Shown in pieces: positions 19,696-28,573 of a DNA stretch of 64,000 nucleotides. Made by a program: the position numbers and the translations under genes. Below the pieces are notes generated by a model. It did not search any database. It was given only the letters and a program-made list of their open reading frames with translations, and was not told the DNA's origin. Positions within the stretch are counted from its first letter, which is position 1. Each line of letters starts with the position of its first letter. This stretch comes from Candidatus Gemmiger stercoravium (GTDB taxonomy: Bacteria > Bacillota > Clostridia > Oscillospirales > Ruminococcaceae): the NCBI GenBank assembly GCA_019119835.1, contig DWWE01000043.1, forward strand, positions 1 through 64,000, written 5' to 3'.

Positions 19696-21549
19696 GTGAA
19701 AACCCTGCCCCGTACTTTGTGGGAAGTGCTCAAGTTCGAAGCGGTCTGCAAGCTGCTGGCCATCTGCCTGGTCTACCCGGTGCTCAACGGCGTCTTTCAG
19801 ATCTACGCTGCCTCCGAAGGGTTGAACTTCAACGCCGGCGTCGTCTCGGCGTTTCTGAGCCCGGCCGGGCTGGCGGTGCTGCTGGCGGTGGGCGCCGGGG
19901 CCACCGCCTTCGCCTTCTGGGAACTGTCCACCGTCATCCGCATTGCGGCTCTCACCCGCCAGGGCGACCGCTTCACCTGGCGGCAGCTGTGGTGGGGCTC
20001 GCTGTGGGGGCTGGGGGCGCTGCGGGGCTGGTCGCTGCCGGCCTCGGCGGTGTTCTATCTGGCGCTGGTGCCCCTTACCGCCGTCGGCTATGTCCACACC
20101 CTGCTGCCCACCCTGGCGCTGCCGGAGTTCATCTACGGCGAGCTGCGCCGCTACGGCGCCCTGGGCATGGCGGCCATGATCGCCATACCCGCCCTGTACT
20201 ACCTGCTCACCGCCCTGTGCCTGTATGCGCCGCTGTACATGTCGCTGCGCCGGCAGCGGTTCTTCGCCGCGGCCGGGCAGAGCCTGCAGGTCTGGAAGCG
20301 GAGCTTCTGGCGCGGCGGCCGCCCGGCCTGGCAGGGCTGGGCGGTGGTGGGCGCCTGCTGGGTCTGGGTGTCCGCCGCCACCCGCATCGCCCAGCACTGG
20401 CGGCGCAACCGGCTGGATCTGGTGGACTTTGACAGCGCTTTCTTCCGCAACCTGCTCTACTCCGAAGCCTTCCGCATCGACTTCGCCTACTGGGTGGTCC
20501 GCTCGGCGCTGGATGCGGCGGCCATGGCGCTGTTCATCCGGCTGCTGCTGGCGGTGGCCGACCCCGAAGGCGCGCTGCGGGCGCAAGCCGACCCCGCCTG
20601 GCAGGGGGACGCCGCCGTCATCGCCGGGGTGGTGCGCCGCCGGCTGGGCCGGATGCGGGCGCGGTTCCTGGCCCGGTGGCAGCGCCGGGGCACCCGCATC
20701 GGCACCGGGGCGCTCTGCCTGGTGCTGCTGGTCTGGATGATGGCCGGCAGCGCCCCGCCGATGCTGGCCCACCCGCCGGTGGTCATCGGCCACCGGGGCT
20801 GCCTGTATGAAGTGGAAAACACCCTGCCCGCCATCGAGACCGCCGCCGGCTACGGCGCCGACTACGCTGAGATCGACGTGCAGCTTTCGGCCGACGGTGT
20901 GCCGGTGGTGCTGCATGACGGCAACCTCTGGCGGCTGGCCGGGCAGAACCTCAATGTGTCCGAACTGACCGCCGACCAGCTGACCGCCCTGGAACTGCCG
21001 GCCACCGGCGCGGCCACCCGGGCCGGGCGCATCCCCACCCTGGAGGAACTGCTGGCCCGGGTGGCCAACGACCCGGCGCACATCGGGCTGCTGGTGGAGG
21101 TCAAACCCACCGCCGACAACGCCGCCGTCCTCACCGGGGCCATCCTGGAACTGGTGGAGCGGTACGGCGTGGGCGACCGGCTGATGTTCATGTCCCAGGA
21201 CCTGACCAGCGTCAACACGCTGCAGGCCGCCCACCCGGAATGGTGGGTGGGATACTGCGCCTACGGCTCCACCGGCGACCTGGATGAAGGGATCTGGAAG
21301 TACGATGTGGACTTCCTGGCGGTGGAGGAGTCGATGGTGTCCAACCGTCTGGCCCGGACCGCCCGCAGCCAGGGGCTGCCGCTGTATGTCTGGAGCGTCT
21401 ATGATTCGGACAAGATGCTGCAGTACCTGCAGATGGGGGTCGTGGGGCTCATCACCGACTTCCCCGACATTGCCCGGGACGTGGTGGACGGCTATCGCGC
21501 CGGCGACACCGCCCCCTACCGCGCACAGACGCCGGGCGGGGCGGCCTGA
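19696..21549 (+). CDS. Glycerophosphodiester phosphodiesterase with N-terminal membrane domain
   Basis: Multi-TM N terminus then VIGHRGCLYEVENTLPAIETAAGYGADYAEIDVQLSADGVPVVLHD GDPD domain; GTG start with GGAGAGG upstream. Confidence 0.9.
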   Translation: MKTLPRTLWEVLKFEAVCKLLAICLVYPVLNGVFQIYAASEGLNFNAGVVSAFLSPAGLAVLLAVGAGATAFAFWELSTVIRIAALTRQGDRFTWRQLWWGSLWGLGALRGWSLPASAVFYLALVPLTAVGYVHTLLPTLALPEFIYGELRRYGALGMAAMIAIPALYYLLTALCLYAPLYMSLRRQRFFAAAGQSLQVWKRSFWRGGRPAWQGWAVVGACWVWVSAATRIAQHWRRNRLDLVDFDSAFFRNLLYSEAFRIDFAYWVVRSALDAAAMALFIRLLLAVADPEGALRAQADPAWQGDAAVIAGVVRRRLGRMRARFLARWQRRGTRIGTGALCLVLLVWMMAGSAPPMLAHPPVVIGHRGCLYEVENTLPAIETAAGYGADYAEIDVQLSADGVPVVLHDGNLWRLAGQNLNVSELTADQLTALELPATGAATRAGRIPTLEELLARVANDPAHIGLLVEVKPTADNAAVLTGAILELVERYGVGDRLMFMSQDLTSVNTLQAAHPEWWVGYCAYGSTGDLDEGIWKYDVDFLAVEESMVSNRLARTARSQGLPLYVWSVYDSDKMLQYLQMGVVGLITDFPDIARDVVDGYRAGDTAPYRAQTPGGAA

Positions 21550-21584
21550 GGGTGAAAAGTTCCGCTTTGTTCATGGAAATTTCT

Positions 21585-21613
21585 TTGCTTTCATCCGCCG
21601 CATGGTGTATAAT
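21585..21613 (+). promoter_or_regulatory. SigA-type promoter
   Basis: TTGCTT-N17-TATAAT upstream of the zinc-ribbon/DUF2628 gene. Confidence 0.6.
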
Positions 21614-21681
21614 AAACACAATTCGGGAGGCTTTCTCAGCAGGGAAAAGCCCCACAGGATCCACGGAGGATACACACACGA

Positions 21682-22674
21682 ATGAGTAACTATGCCGGCA
21701 ACAGATGCCCTGTCTGCCAAAAGATCTTTACGGATAAAGACGACATTGTGGTCTGCCCCGACTGCGGCACCCCCTACCACCGGGCCTGCTGGCCCCGGGA
21801 GGGCTGCGTCCACGCGGCGGAGCACGGCCAGTTTGAGTGGCGGCCGGACGACGCCCCCGAAGCGGAGGAGCCTGTCTGCCCCAACTGCGGGGCCCACAAC
21901 CCGCCGGGGGCCCATTTCTGCAACCACTGCGGGGTGCCCCTGCCCGACCACCCCGAAAACGCCGACCGCCCCCAGCCCCAGCAGCCGCCGCGCCCGGCCT
22001 ACGACAACCCGGCCTACAGCGCCGGCCCGGCGGGCGGCGCGGGCCGCGAACCCCGCATTGAAAGCTACGCCGCCGGGCCGGACGGGGTCTACCGCAAGGC
22101 CCTGGGGCCGGAGGATGCGGTGGAGGGCATCAAGGTCAAGGACTGGGCCACCTACCTGGGCCCATCGGGGCTTTACTACCTGATCCAGTTTTACCGGATG
22201 CAGGAGACCAAGCACAAGGTCTCCATCTCCATCTCGGCGCTGCTGCTGGGGCCCATCTACCTGTTCTACCGCAAAATGTGGAAGGAAGGGGTCATCTTCG
22301 CGCTGCTGGACTTCCTCAGCGCGGTGCCGGTCTTCCTGGCCATGCTGGTGGTGTCCGACGCGCCGCTGGTCAGCGCCATGCCCACCGAATGGCTGCCGAC
22401 GGCGATGAATGTGGGGATGTTCCTGAACTATGGGGCCATGCTGGTGCGCACGCTGTTTGCCCTGTACTGGTACCGCAACACCGGCATCCGCCGCATCCAG
22501 GCGGTTCTTGGCCGGGAAGGCGGGGAGCAGCAGCGGCAGGACCAGCTGGCGCTGTGCGGCGGCACCAGCATCCCGGCGGTGCTGGGGTACCTGGCGGTCT
22601 GCGTGGCCTTCAGCATCCTGCTGATGTTCCTGGGGGTCAACCCCACGGCGGTTTCGTCCCTGTTCACCATGTAA
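21682..22674 (+). CDS. RING/zinc-ribbon membrane protein with DUF2628-like domain
   Basis: CPVCQKIFTDKDDIVVCPDCGTPYHRACW and CPNCGAHNPPGAHFCNHCGVPL zinc ribbons followed by TM segments. Confidence 0.85.
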   Translation: MSNYAGNRCPVCQKIFTDKDDIVVCPDCGTPYHRACWPREGCVHAAEHGQFEWRPDDAPEAEEPVCPNCGAHNPPGAHFCNHCGVPLPDHPENADRPQPQQPPRPAYDNPAYSAGPAGGAGREPRIESYAAGPDGVYRKALGPEDAVEGIKVKDWATYLGPSGLYYLIQFYRMQETKHKVSISISALLLGPIYLFYRKMWKEGVIFALLDFLSAVPVFLAMLVVSDAPLVSAMPTEWLPTAMNVGMFLNYGAMLVRTLFALYWYRNTGIRRIQAVLGREGGEQQRQDQLALCGGTSIPAVLGYLAVCVAFSILLMFLGVNPTAVSSLFTM

Positions 22675-22735
22675 AGGCGGCCCGGCCCCGGCGGGCTGTG
22701 CCGTATCACCAAGTATTTTTTTGGGAGGAGTCACT

Positions 22736-23665
22736 ATGAAGACAACACTGGTCATTATGGCAGCCGGCATCGGGTCCCGGTTTGGCGGCGGCATCAAGCA
22801 GCTGGCGGCCGTGGGCCCGAACGGCGAGATCATCATGGATTATTCCATCCACGACGCCATCGAGGCGGGCTTTGACAAGATCGTGTTCATCATCCGCCAC
22901 GACATCGAACAGGCGTTCCGGCAGGCCATCGGCGACCGCATCGAGCGCATCTGCGCCGGGCTGGGCGTCGAGCTGGGCTACGCCTTCCAGGAACTGGACG
23001 CCCTGCCCGCAGGGGTCGCCCTGCCCGAAGGCCGCACCAAGCCCTGGGGTACCGGGCAGGCGGTGCTGGCCTGCAAGGACCAGCTGGACGGCCCCTTCGC
23101 CGTCATCAACGCCGACGACTACTACGGCAAGGAAGCCTTTGTGCAGCTGTACAACTTCCTGCAGAACTACGACCCGGCCAGGCCCGGCGAACTGTGCATG
23201 GCGGGCTTTGTGCTCAAGAACACCCTCAGCGACAACGGCGCGGTCACCCGCGGCATCTGCCGGATGGATGAAAACGCCTGCCTGACCGGCGTGGACGAGA
23301 CCTCCGGCATCGAGAAGACCGCCGACGGCGGCGCCGCGGTGGCCGGTGCGCCCATCGACGCCGAGAGCCTGGTCTCGATGAACATGTGGGGGCTGACCCC
23401 CGGCTTTGTCGGGATGCTGGAGCAGGGCTTTGTGGAGTTCTTCGGCACCATCGCCGGCAACGAAATGAAGGCCGAGTACCTGCTGCCCATCTTCATCGAC
23501 GAGCTGCTCAAGGCCGGCAAGGTCACGGTCAAGGTGCTGCCCACCCATGACCGCTGGTTCGGCGTGACCTATCAGGAGGACAAGCCCGTGGTCATCGAAT
23601 CCTTCGCCCGGCTCATCGAGGCGGGGGTCTACCGCAAGGACCTGTTCAGCGACCTCAAACAGTGA
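22736..23665 (+). CDS. Sugar-phosphate nucleotidyltransferase-like protein
   Basis: LVIMAAGIGSRFGGGIKQL, KPWGTGQAVLAC, VINADDYYGKEAF. Confidence 0.88.
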   Translation: MKTTLVIMAAGIGSRFGGGIKQLAAVGPNGEIIMDYSIHDAIEAGFDKIVFIIRHDIEQAFRQAIGDRIERICAGLGVELGYAFQELDALPAGVALPEGRTKPWGTGQAVLACKDQLDGPFAVINADDYYGKEAFVQLYNFLQNYDPARPGELCMAGFVLKNTLSDNGAVTRGICRMDENACLTGVDETSGIEKTADGGAAVAGAPIDAESLVSMNMWGLTPGFVGMLEQGFVEFFGTIAGNEMKAEYLLPIFIDELLKAGKVTVKVLPTHDRWFGVTYQEDKPVVIESFARLIEAGVYRKDLFSDLKQ

Positions 23666-23673
23666 ACCACCCA

Positions 23674-23727
23674 CCCCGCTGTGTACGGGGCGGCTTCGGC
23701 CGCCCGCTGCGCCGCGGGGCTTTTTTG
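23674..23727 (+). terminator. Probable terminator
   Basis: CCCCGC...GGGCGGCTTCGGCCGCCC...GCGGGGC followed by TTTTTT. Confidence 0.65.
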
Positions 23728-23826
23728 TACCGGGAAGGAAGGCACGAAAATTGCAAAACCTTGGCATCCCAAGGCATGGAAAGTGAGGACAAAATGCGGT
23801 ATCGTAGCATCAGGAGGGAATGCTGT

Positions 23827-25431
23827 ATGAGCAAAGAAAAGAACAGACTGCCGGATGAGATGCTGCGCCCTGCGGCGGAGCTGACCCCTGAACAGCGGGA
23901 CACGGCCCTGGCCTTCCATGTGGAGCGGCTGCTGCGTTTCGGCCGCCGCCACAAGCTGGTGAAGGAACTGGACCAGATCGTGGCCCGCAACGAGCTGCTG
24001 GACCTGCTGGGCCTGGCCGCGCCCTATGAGGGCAAGATCCCCAAAGAGGAATTCGACACCCCCACCGAGATCCTGGAACCGATGCTGGACCTGGCGGCGG
24101 CCAAGGGCCTGTTTGACGACCAGGTGCCCCAGTACCGCATCAACTTCGAGACCCGGCTGATGGGCACCATGATGCCCCGGGAAAGCGAGGTCTGCCGCAA
24201 GTTCCGCCGCGAAAAGGCCAAGCATGGCCCCGAGGCCGCCACCGACTGGTTCTACGACCTGTGCGTGGTGTCCAACTACATCCGCACCGCCCAGATCGCC
24301 CGCAACATCCAGTGGACCGCCCCCACCCCCTACGGGGAGATGGAAATTACCATCAACCTCACCAAGCCGGAAAAGGACCCCAAGGTCATTGCGATGGAGC
24401 GGCTGCAGCCGGCGGCCAGCTACCCCAAATGTATGCTCTGCAAGGAGAACATCGGCTATGCCGGGCGCATCAACTTCCCGGCCCGCCAGACCCACCGCAT
24501 CGTGCCGCTGAACCTGGCCGGCGAGCCCTTCTACCTGCAGTACAGCCCCTATGCCTATTTCCATGAGCACTGCATCATCCTGCATGACGAGCACAAGCCT
24601 ATGACGATGGACCGGGACACCCTGGCCCAGATCTTCGACTTCGTCAGCCAGTTCCCCCACTATACCTGCGGGTCCAACGCCGACCTGCCCATTGTGGGGG
24701 GCAGCATCCTCAGCCACGCCCATTTCCAGGGCGGGCGCTACACCTTCCCGATGCAGAAAGCCTCCATCGCCCAGCCGCTGCGGGATCCCCGCTACCCCGG
24801 GGTGCGGGCGGGCATCCTGCACTGGCCGGTCTCCGCCATCCGGCTCATCGGCCGCAGCTCCCAGCAGGTGCAGATCGTGGCCAACAACATCCTGTCGGCC
24901 TGGCGCGGCTACAGCGACGAGAAGGTGGGCATCCTCGCCCACACCGGCGACACCCCCCACAACACCGTCACCCCGATTCTGCACTATGACGAGCAGGACG
25001 GCTACATCCTGGACCTGGCGCTGCGCAACAACCGCACCACCGAGGAATACCCCGACGGCATCTTCCACCCCCACAAGGAATACCACAACATCAAAAAGGA
25101 GAACATCGGCCTCATCGAAGTCATGGGCCTGGCCATTCTGCCCGCCCGCCTGAAGGAGCAGAGCGCCCAAATCGCCGACATCCTGTGCGGCGCCCCCAAC
25201 ACCAGCCGGGAGCCCGGCAGCCCGCTGGCCGTCCATGCCGACTGGATCGACGAACTGCTGGCCCGCTACGGCAGCGACATGACCCCGGTGGCCGCCCACG
25301 CCGCGGTGCGCAGCGGCATCGGCACGGTGTTCTGCCATGTGCTGGAAAACGCCGGCGTCTTCAAGCAGGACGACGAGGGCCGGGCGGCCTTCCTGCGGTT
25401 TGCCGAAAAGGTCGGCTTCCAAAAGGCTTGA
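23827..25431 (+). CDS. galT: UDP-glucose--hexose-1-phosphate uridylyltransferase (type 2)
   Basis: Class II GalT sequence (YPKCMLCKENIGYAGR, GGSILSHAHFQGGRYTFPM). Confidence 0.94.
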   Translation: MSKEKNRLPDEMLRPAAELTPEQRDTALAFHVERLLRFGRRHKLVKELDQIVARNELLDLLGLAAPYEGKIPKEEFDTPTEILEPMLDLAAAKGLFDDQVPQYRINFETRLMGTMMPRESEVCRKFRREKAKHGPEAATDWFYDLCVVSNYIRTAQIARNIQWTAPTPYGEMEITINLTKPEKDPKVIAMERLQPAASYPKCMLCKENIGYAGRINFPARQTHRIVPLNLAGEPFYLQYSPYAYFHEHCIILHDEHKPMTMDRDTLAQIFDFVSQFPHYTCGSNADLPIVGGSILSHAHFQGGRYTFPMQKASIAQPLRDPRYPGVRAGILHWPVSAIRLIGRSSQQVQIVANNILSAWRGYSDEKVGILAHTGDTPHNTVTPILHYDEQDGYILDLALRNNRTTEEYPDGIFHPHKEYHNIKKENIGLIEVMGLAILPARLKEQSAQIADILCGAPNTSREPGSPLAVHADWIDELLARYGSDMTPVAAHAAVRSGIGTVFCHVLENAGVFKQDDEGRAAFLRFAEKVGFQKA

Positions 25432-25456
25432 CATTTCCCGCTGTGTCTGGTAAAAT
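25428..25456 (+). promoter_or_regulatory. SigA-type promoter of rpsF-ssb-rpsR
   Basis: TTGACA (25428-25433)-N17-TAAAAT (25451-25456); -35 box overlaps the galT stop codon. Confidence 0.75.
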
Positions 25457-25474
25457 AAATTGCTGTGTCAGATT

Positions 25475-25512
25475 GACACATATCCTTGCCCCCGGGCAGG
25501 GGGCCTTATGTC
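25475..25512 (+). promoter_or_regulatory. Candidate S6:S18 autoregulatory mRNA leader
   Basis: GACACATA...TATGTC outer pairing enclosing GCCCCC-GGGCA-GGGGGC hairpin with a CCG triplet, in the rpsF 5' UTR. Confidence 0.4.
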
Positions 25513-25533
25513 CAAAAGGAGGTGTACAGAATT

Positions 25534-25818
25534 ATGGCTAAGTACGAAACCATGCTGGTTACCAGTTCCGCCCTGGATGAGGAAGCGAGCGCCGCTCTCA
25601 TCGGCAAGTTCAAGTCCCTGATCGAGGCGAATGGTACGATCGATTCTGTCGATGATTGGGGCAAGCGCCACCTGGCGTATCCCATCAACGACGAGACCGA
25701 AGGTGTGTACACGGTGATCAAATTCACCGCCGACCCGTCTTTCCCGGCGGAGCTGGACCGTGTGTACAAGATCACCGAAGGCGTGCTCCGCACCATCATT
25801 GTGGCGGAGGAAGCCTGA
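25534..25818 (+). CDS. rpsF: 30S ribosomal protein S6
   Basis: MAKYETMLVTSSALDEEASAALI...DWGKRHLAYPINDETEGVYTV. Confidence 0.95.
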   Translation: MAKYETMLVTSSALDEEASAALIGKFKSLIEANGTIDSVDDWGKRHLAYPINDETEGVYTVIKFTADPSFPAELDRVYKITEGVLRTIIVAEEA

Positions 25819-25848
25819 GCGGCCTTAGGTACGAAGGAGTAAAGACCA

Positions 25849-26334
25849 ATGCTGAATGTTGTTGCTATCATGGGCCGGCTGGTGGCCGACCCGCAGCTGC
25901 GTCAGACGACCTCCGGCAAGAACGTTGCGTCCTTCCGCATCGCCTGCGACCGCAACGGCCGCCGCGACGCGAACGGGCAGAGCAACGCGGATTTCTTCGA
26001 CGTTGTCGCCTGGGAGCGCAGTGCCGAGTTTGTCTGCCGTTATTTCCAGAAGGGCTCTCTGATCGCCATTGACGGCCGTCTGCAGTCCCGCACCTATCAG
26101 GATAAGCAGGGCAACAACCGCAATGCGGTCGAGATCGTGGCCCAGAACATCAACTTCGCGGCCCCGAAATCCCAGAACCCCGCCGCCTCCGGCATGGGCG
26201 CGCCGCAAGCAATGCCCGCGCCCGCCCCGGCAGACTACGCCCGTCCGGCTGCTCAGCCCGCCGCGCCCGCCTATTCGGCTGGCTCCAACGACGATTTTTC
26301 GCTGATCGAGGATGAGGGCGACCTGCCGTTCTGA
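25849..26334 (+). CDS. ssb: Single-stranded DNA-binding protein
   Basis: MLNVVAIMGRLVADPQLRQT...; acidic C-terminal tip DEGDLPF. Confidence 0.95.
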   Translation: MLNVVAIMGRLVADPQLRQTTSGKNVASFRIACDRNGRRDANGQSNADFFDVVAWERSAEFVCRYFQKGSLIAIDGRLQSRTYQDKQGNNRNAVEIVAQNINFAAPKSQNPAASGMGAPQAMPAPAPADYARPAAQPAAPAYSAGSNDDFSLIEDEGDLPF

Positions 26335-26364
26335 TCGTATCATTTTTACAAGGAGGTTAGAACC

Positions 26365-26607
26365 ATGGCTATGGATCGTTCTTCCCGCCCGATGCACCGC
26401 GGCCGCCGCAAGGTGTGCAGCTTCTGCGTGGATCGTGTGGAACACATCGATTATAAGGATCTGCCGCGCCTGCGCCGCTATGTGACCGAGCGCTCCAAGA
26501 TCATTCCCCGCCGTGTCACCGGCACCTGTGCTTTCCATCAGCGCGAGCTGACCGTTGCCATCAAGCGCGCCCGTCACATGGCCCTGATGCCCTATGTGAG
26601 CGACTGA
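26365..26607 (+). CDS. rpsR: 30S ribosomal protein S18
   Basis: [61 protein letters not shown]. Confidence 0.97.
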   Translation: MAMDRSSRPMHRGRRKVCSFCVDRVEHIDYKDLPRLRRYVTERSKIIPRRVTGTCAFHQRELTVAIKRARHMALMPYVSD

Positions 26608-26635
26608 TCGCTTTGCGCCAGACAAAACTGCAATG

Positions 26636-26669
26636 AAAATGCCGCCAGCCGCAAGGCTGGCGGTATTTT
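26636..26669 (+). terminator. Terminator of rpsF operon
   Basis: CCGCCAGCC-GCAA-GGCTGGCGG stem flanked by AAAAT/ATTTT. Confidence 0.82.
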
Positions 26670-26708
26670 GCTTTGCGGGCGGGGGAGAGGGGGCAGGGCC
26701 GGCAGGGC

Positions 26709-27158
26709 TCACTCCTCCTCTTCAGGGCAGACCGGCACGCCCCGATGCTCCACCGTGGTGGAAAACACGATCTGGGTGCGGGTGCGGCCGAACTGCTGCA
26801 GCCGGTTGATGAAGGCGTCCAGCTCCTGGGTGGTGCCGAACAGCACCTGAATGAGCATGCTGTAATCCCCGGTGACGCAGCAGCATTCCACCACATGGGG
26901 GCAGCTTTCGATATAGGGGTAGAACTCCGGCTTGCGCTGGGGGTCCATGTCCAGATTGATAAAGGCTTTGACCAGGTACCCCAGCTTGGCGGCGTCCACC
27001 TGGGCCTGATAGCCGGTCAGGCAGCCTTCCTTCTCCAGCCGGGCGATCCGCGCAGACACAGCCGGGCTGGACAGAAACACCCGGTCGGCGATCTCCTTCA
27101 GCGGGGCACGGGCATCCTTCTGCAAAATGTCGATGATCTTCCGGTCGATCCGATCCAT
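26709..27158 (-). CDS. Lrp/AsnC-family transcriptional regulator
   Basis: MDRIDRKIIDILQKDARAPLKEIADRVFLSSPAVSARIARLEKEG; C-terminal RAM-like domain. Confidence 0.93.
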   Translation of the reverse strand: MDRIDRKIIDILQKDARAPLKEIADRVFLSSPAVSARIARLEKEGCLTGYQAQVDAAKLGYLVKAFINLDMDPQRKPEFYPYIESCPHVVECCCVTGDYSMLIQVLFGTTQELDAFINRLQQFGRTRTQIVFSTTVEHRGVPVCPEEEE

Positions 27159-27279
27159 GTCTGTCACCTCGCGCTGTGTATTCATCTTCGGTATTGTACC
27201 ACGGTTTGGGCAAAAGGTAAAGCCGGCGGCCGAATTTTGGAAAGTTTCTCCAACATTCGGCCGCCGGCCTTCGGATCGG

Positions 27280-28506
27280 TCAGTGGGGGATATACTGCAT
27301 GGCGTTGGTGCGGCTGCCGTTGATGCGCAGCTCCAGGTGCAGGTGGTAGCCGCCGTTGGCGCCCACCACATCGCCGGTGTTGCCGACGTAGCCGATCACC
27401 TGCCCCTTGGTCACGGTCTGCCCCTCGCTTACGGTAAAGGAGGACATGTGGGCGTACAGCGTGGCGTAGTTGCGCCCGTCGTCGGCGGTGCCGTGGCTGA
27501 TCTGCACGCAGTTGCCGTAGCTGGGCATGCTGCGGGCCGCGCTCACCACGCCGTCCGCCACCGCATAGATCGGCGTGCCGCCCGCGGCGGGGAAGTCGGT
27601 CCCGTTGTGGTGGGACCCGTCAATGCCGTCCGGGTCGCCGTAGTTGCAGCTGATGCGGGTGCCGGCGGCCAGGGCCGGGCCGAAATCCAGGCTGCAGGTC
27701 AGGTCCGGGGTGGAGTATCTGTCGTTCTGCTGCCGGGCGTAGGCGTCCAGCTCGGCGGTGGCCTGCTGGTAGGCGCGGCGGGCCTCCTCGGTCACCTGGG
27801 CCAGCGCCTGGGCCTCGGCCTGCTGGCGGGTCAGCGCACTGTTGGCGTCCTGCAGGGCGGTGGCCAGCTGGCCGCTGGTGGCGTTCAGGGCGGCCTGGTT
27901 CTCCTCCAGGCGGGCCTGGGCCTGGCGGGCCTGCTCGGCGGCGGCTTCGGCCGCCTGGCGCTGGGCGTCCAGCTGGGCGGCCTGGTCATTCAGCTCGCTC
28001 AGCAGCTGGTCGTTGCGGGCGGTCAATGATTCCAGCACCTCGTCAAAGGTCAGCAGCTGGAACAGGTTGGACACCTGGCTCAGCAGCTGGATGCCACCGC
28101 CGCTCTGCAGCTGCTGCATGGCCAGCAGCTGATCGCGGGCCACCTCCATCCGGGCGTCAAACTCGGCCTGTTTGGCTGCCAGCGCGTTGCGGGCGGCCTC
28201 GGCTTCCCCGTTGGCGGCGTCCAGTTCGGCCCGGGCCTGCTGCAGCGCGGTGTACACGCTGGACAGCTGGGCCTCTACCTCCGATACCCGGCCCTCGATG
28301 GAGCTGATCGTCTCCTGGGTGCTGTCGATCTGCTGCTCGGCGTCTTCCTGCTGGCGGGTGGCTTCCTCGTAGTCCTCCCGGGCCTGATCGGCCCGCTGCT
28401 GCAGTTCCTGCTGGCGGGTGGCGGCCCGGGCCGGCAGCGCCGGGACCGCCAGCAGCAGGGCCAGCGCCAGGGCGGCGGCCCGCCGCCGTAACAGACAAAG
28501 TCTCAT
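27280..28506 (-). CDS. Coiled-coil M23 murein hydrolase (EnvC-like)
   Basis: Signal peptide, long coiled coil, C-terminal M23 with HHNGTD, TLYAHM, HLHLE. Confidence 0.92.
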   Translation of the reverse strand: MRLCLLRRRAAALALALLLAVPALPARAATRQQELQQRADQAREDYEEATRQQEDAEQQIDSTQETISSIEGRVSEVEAQLSSVYTALQQARAELDAANGEAEAARNALAAKQAEFDARMEVARDQLLAMQQLQSGGGIQLLSQVSNLFQLLTFDEVLESLTARNDQLLSELNDQAAQLDAQRQAAEAAAEQARQAQARLEENQAALNATSGQLATALQDANSALTRQQAEAQALAQVTEEARRAYQQATAELDAYARQQNDRYSTPDLTCSLDFGPALAAGTRISCNYGDPDGIDGSHHNGTDFPAAGGTPIYAVADGVVSAARSMPSYGNCVQISHGTADDGRNYATLYAHMSSFTVSEGQTVTKGQVIGYVGNTGDVVGANGGYHLHLELRINGSRTNAMQYIPH

Positions 28507-28573
28507 GGTTATCCTTTCCGCGCCGGGTCCGGCGCTTGTTCGATCCGGTGCGGCCCCGCCGCCCGGCAGGACC

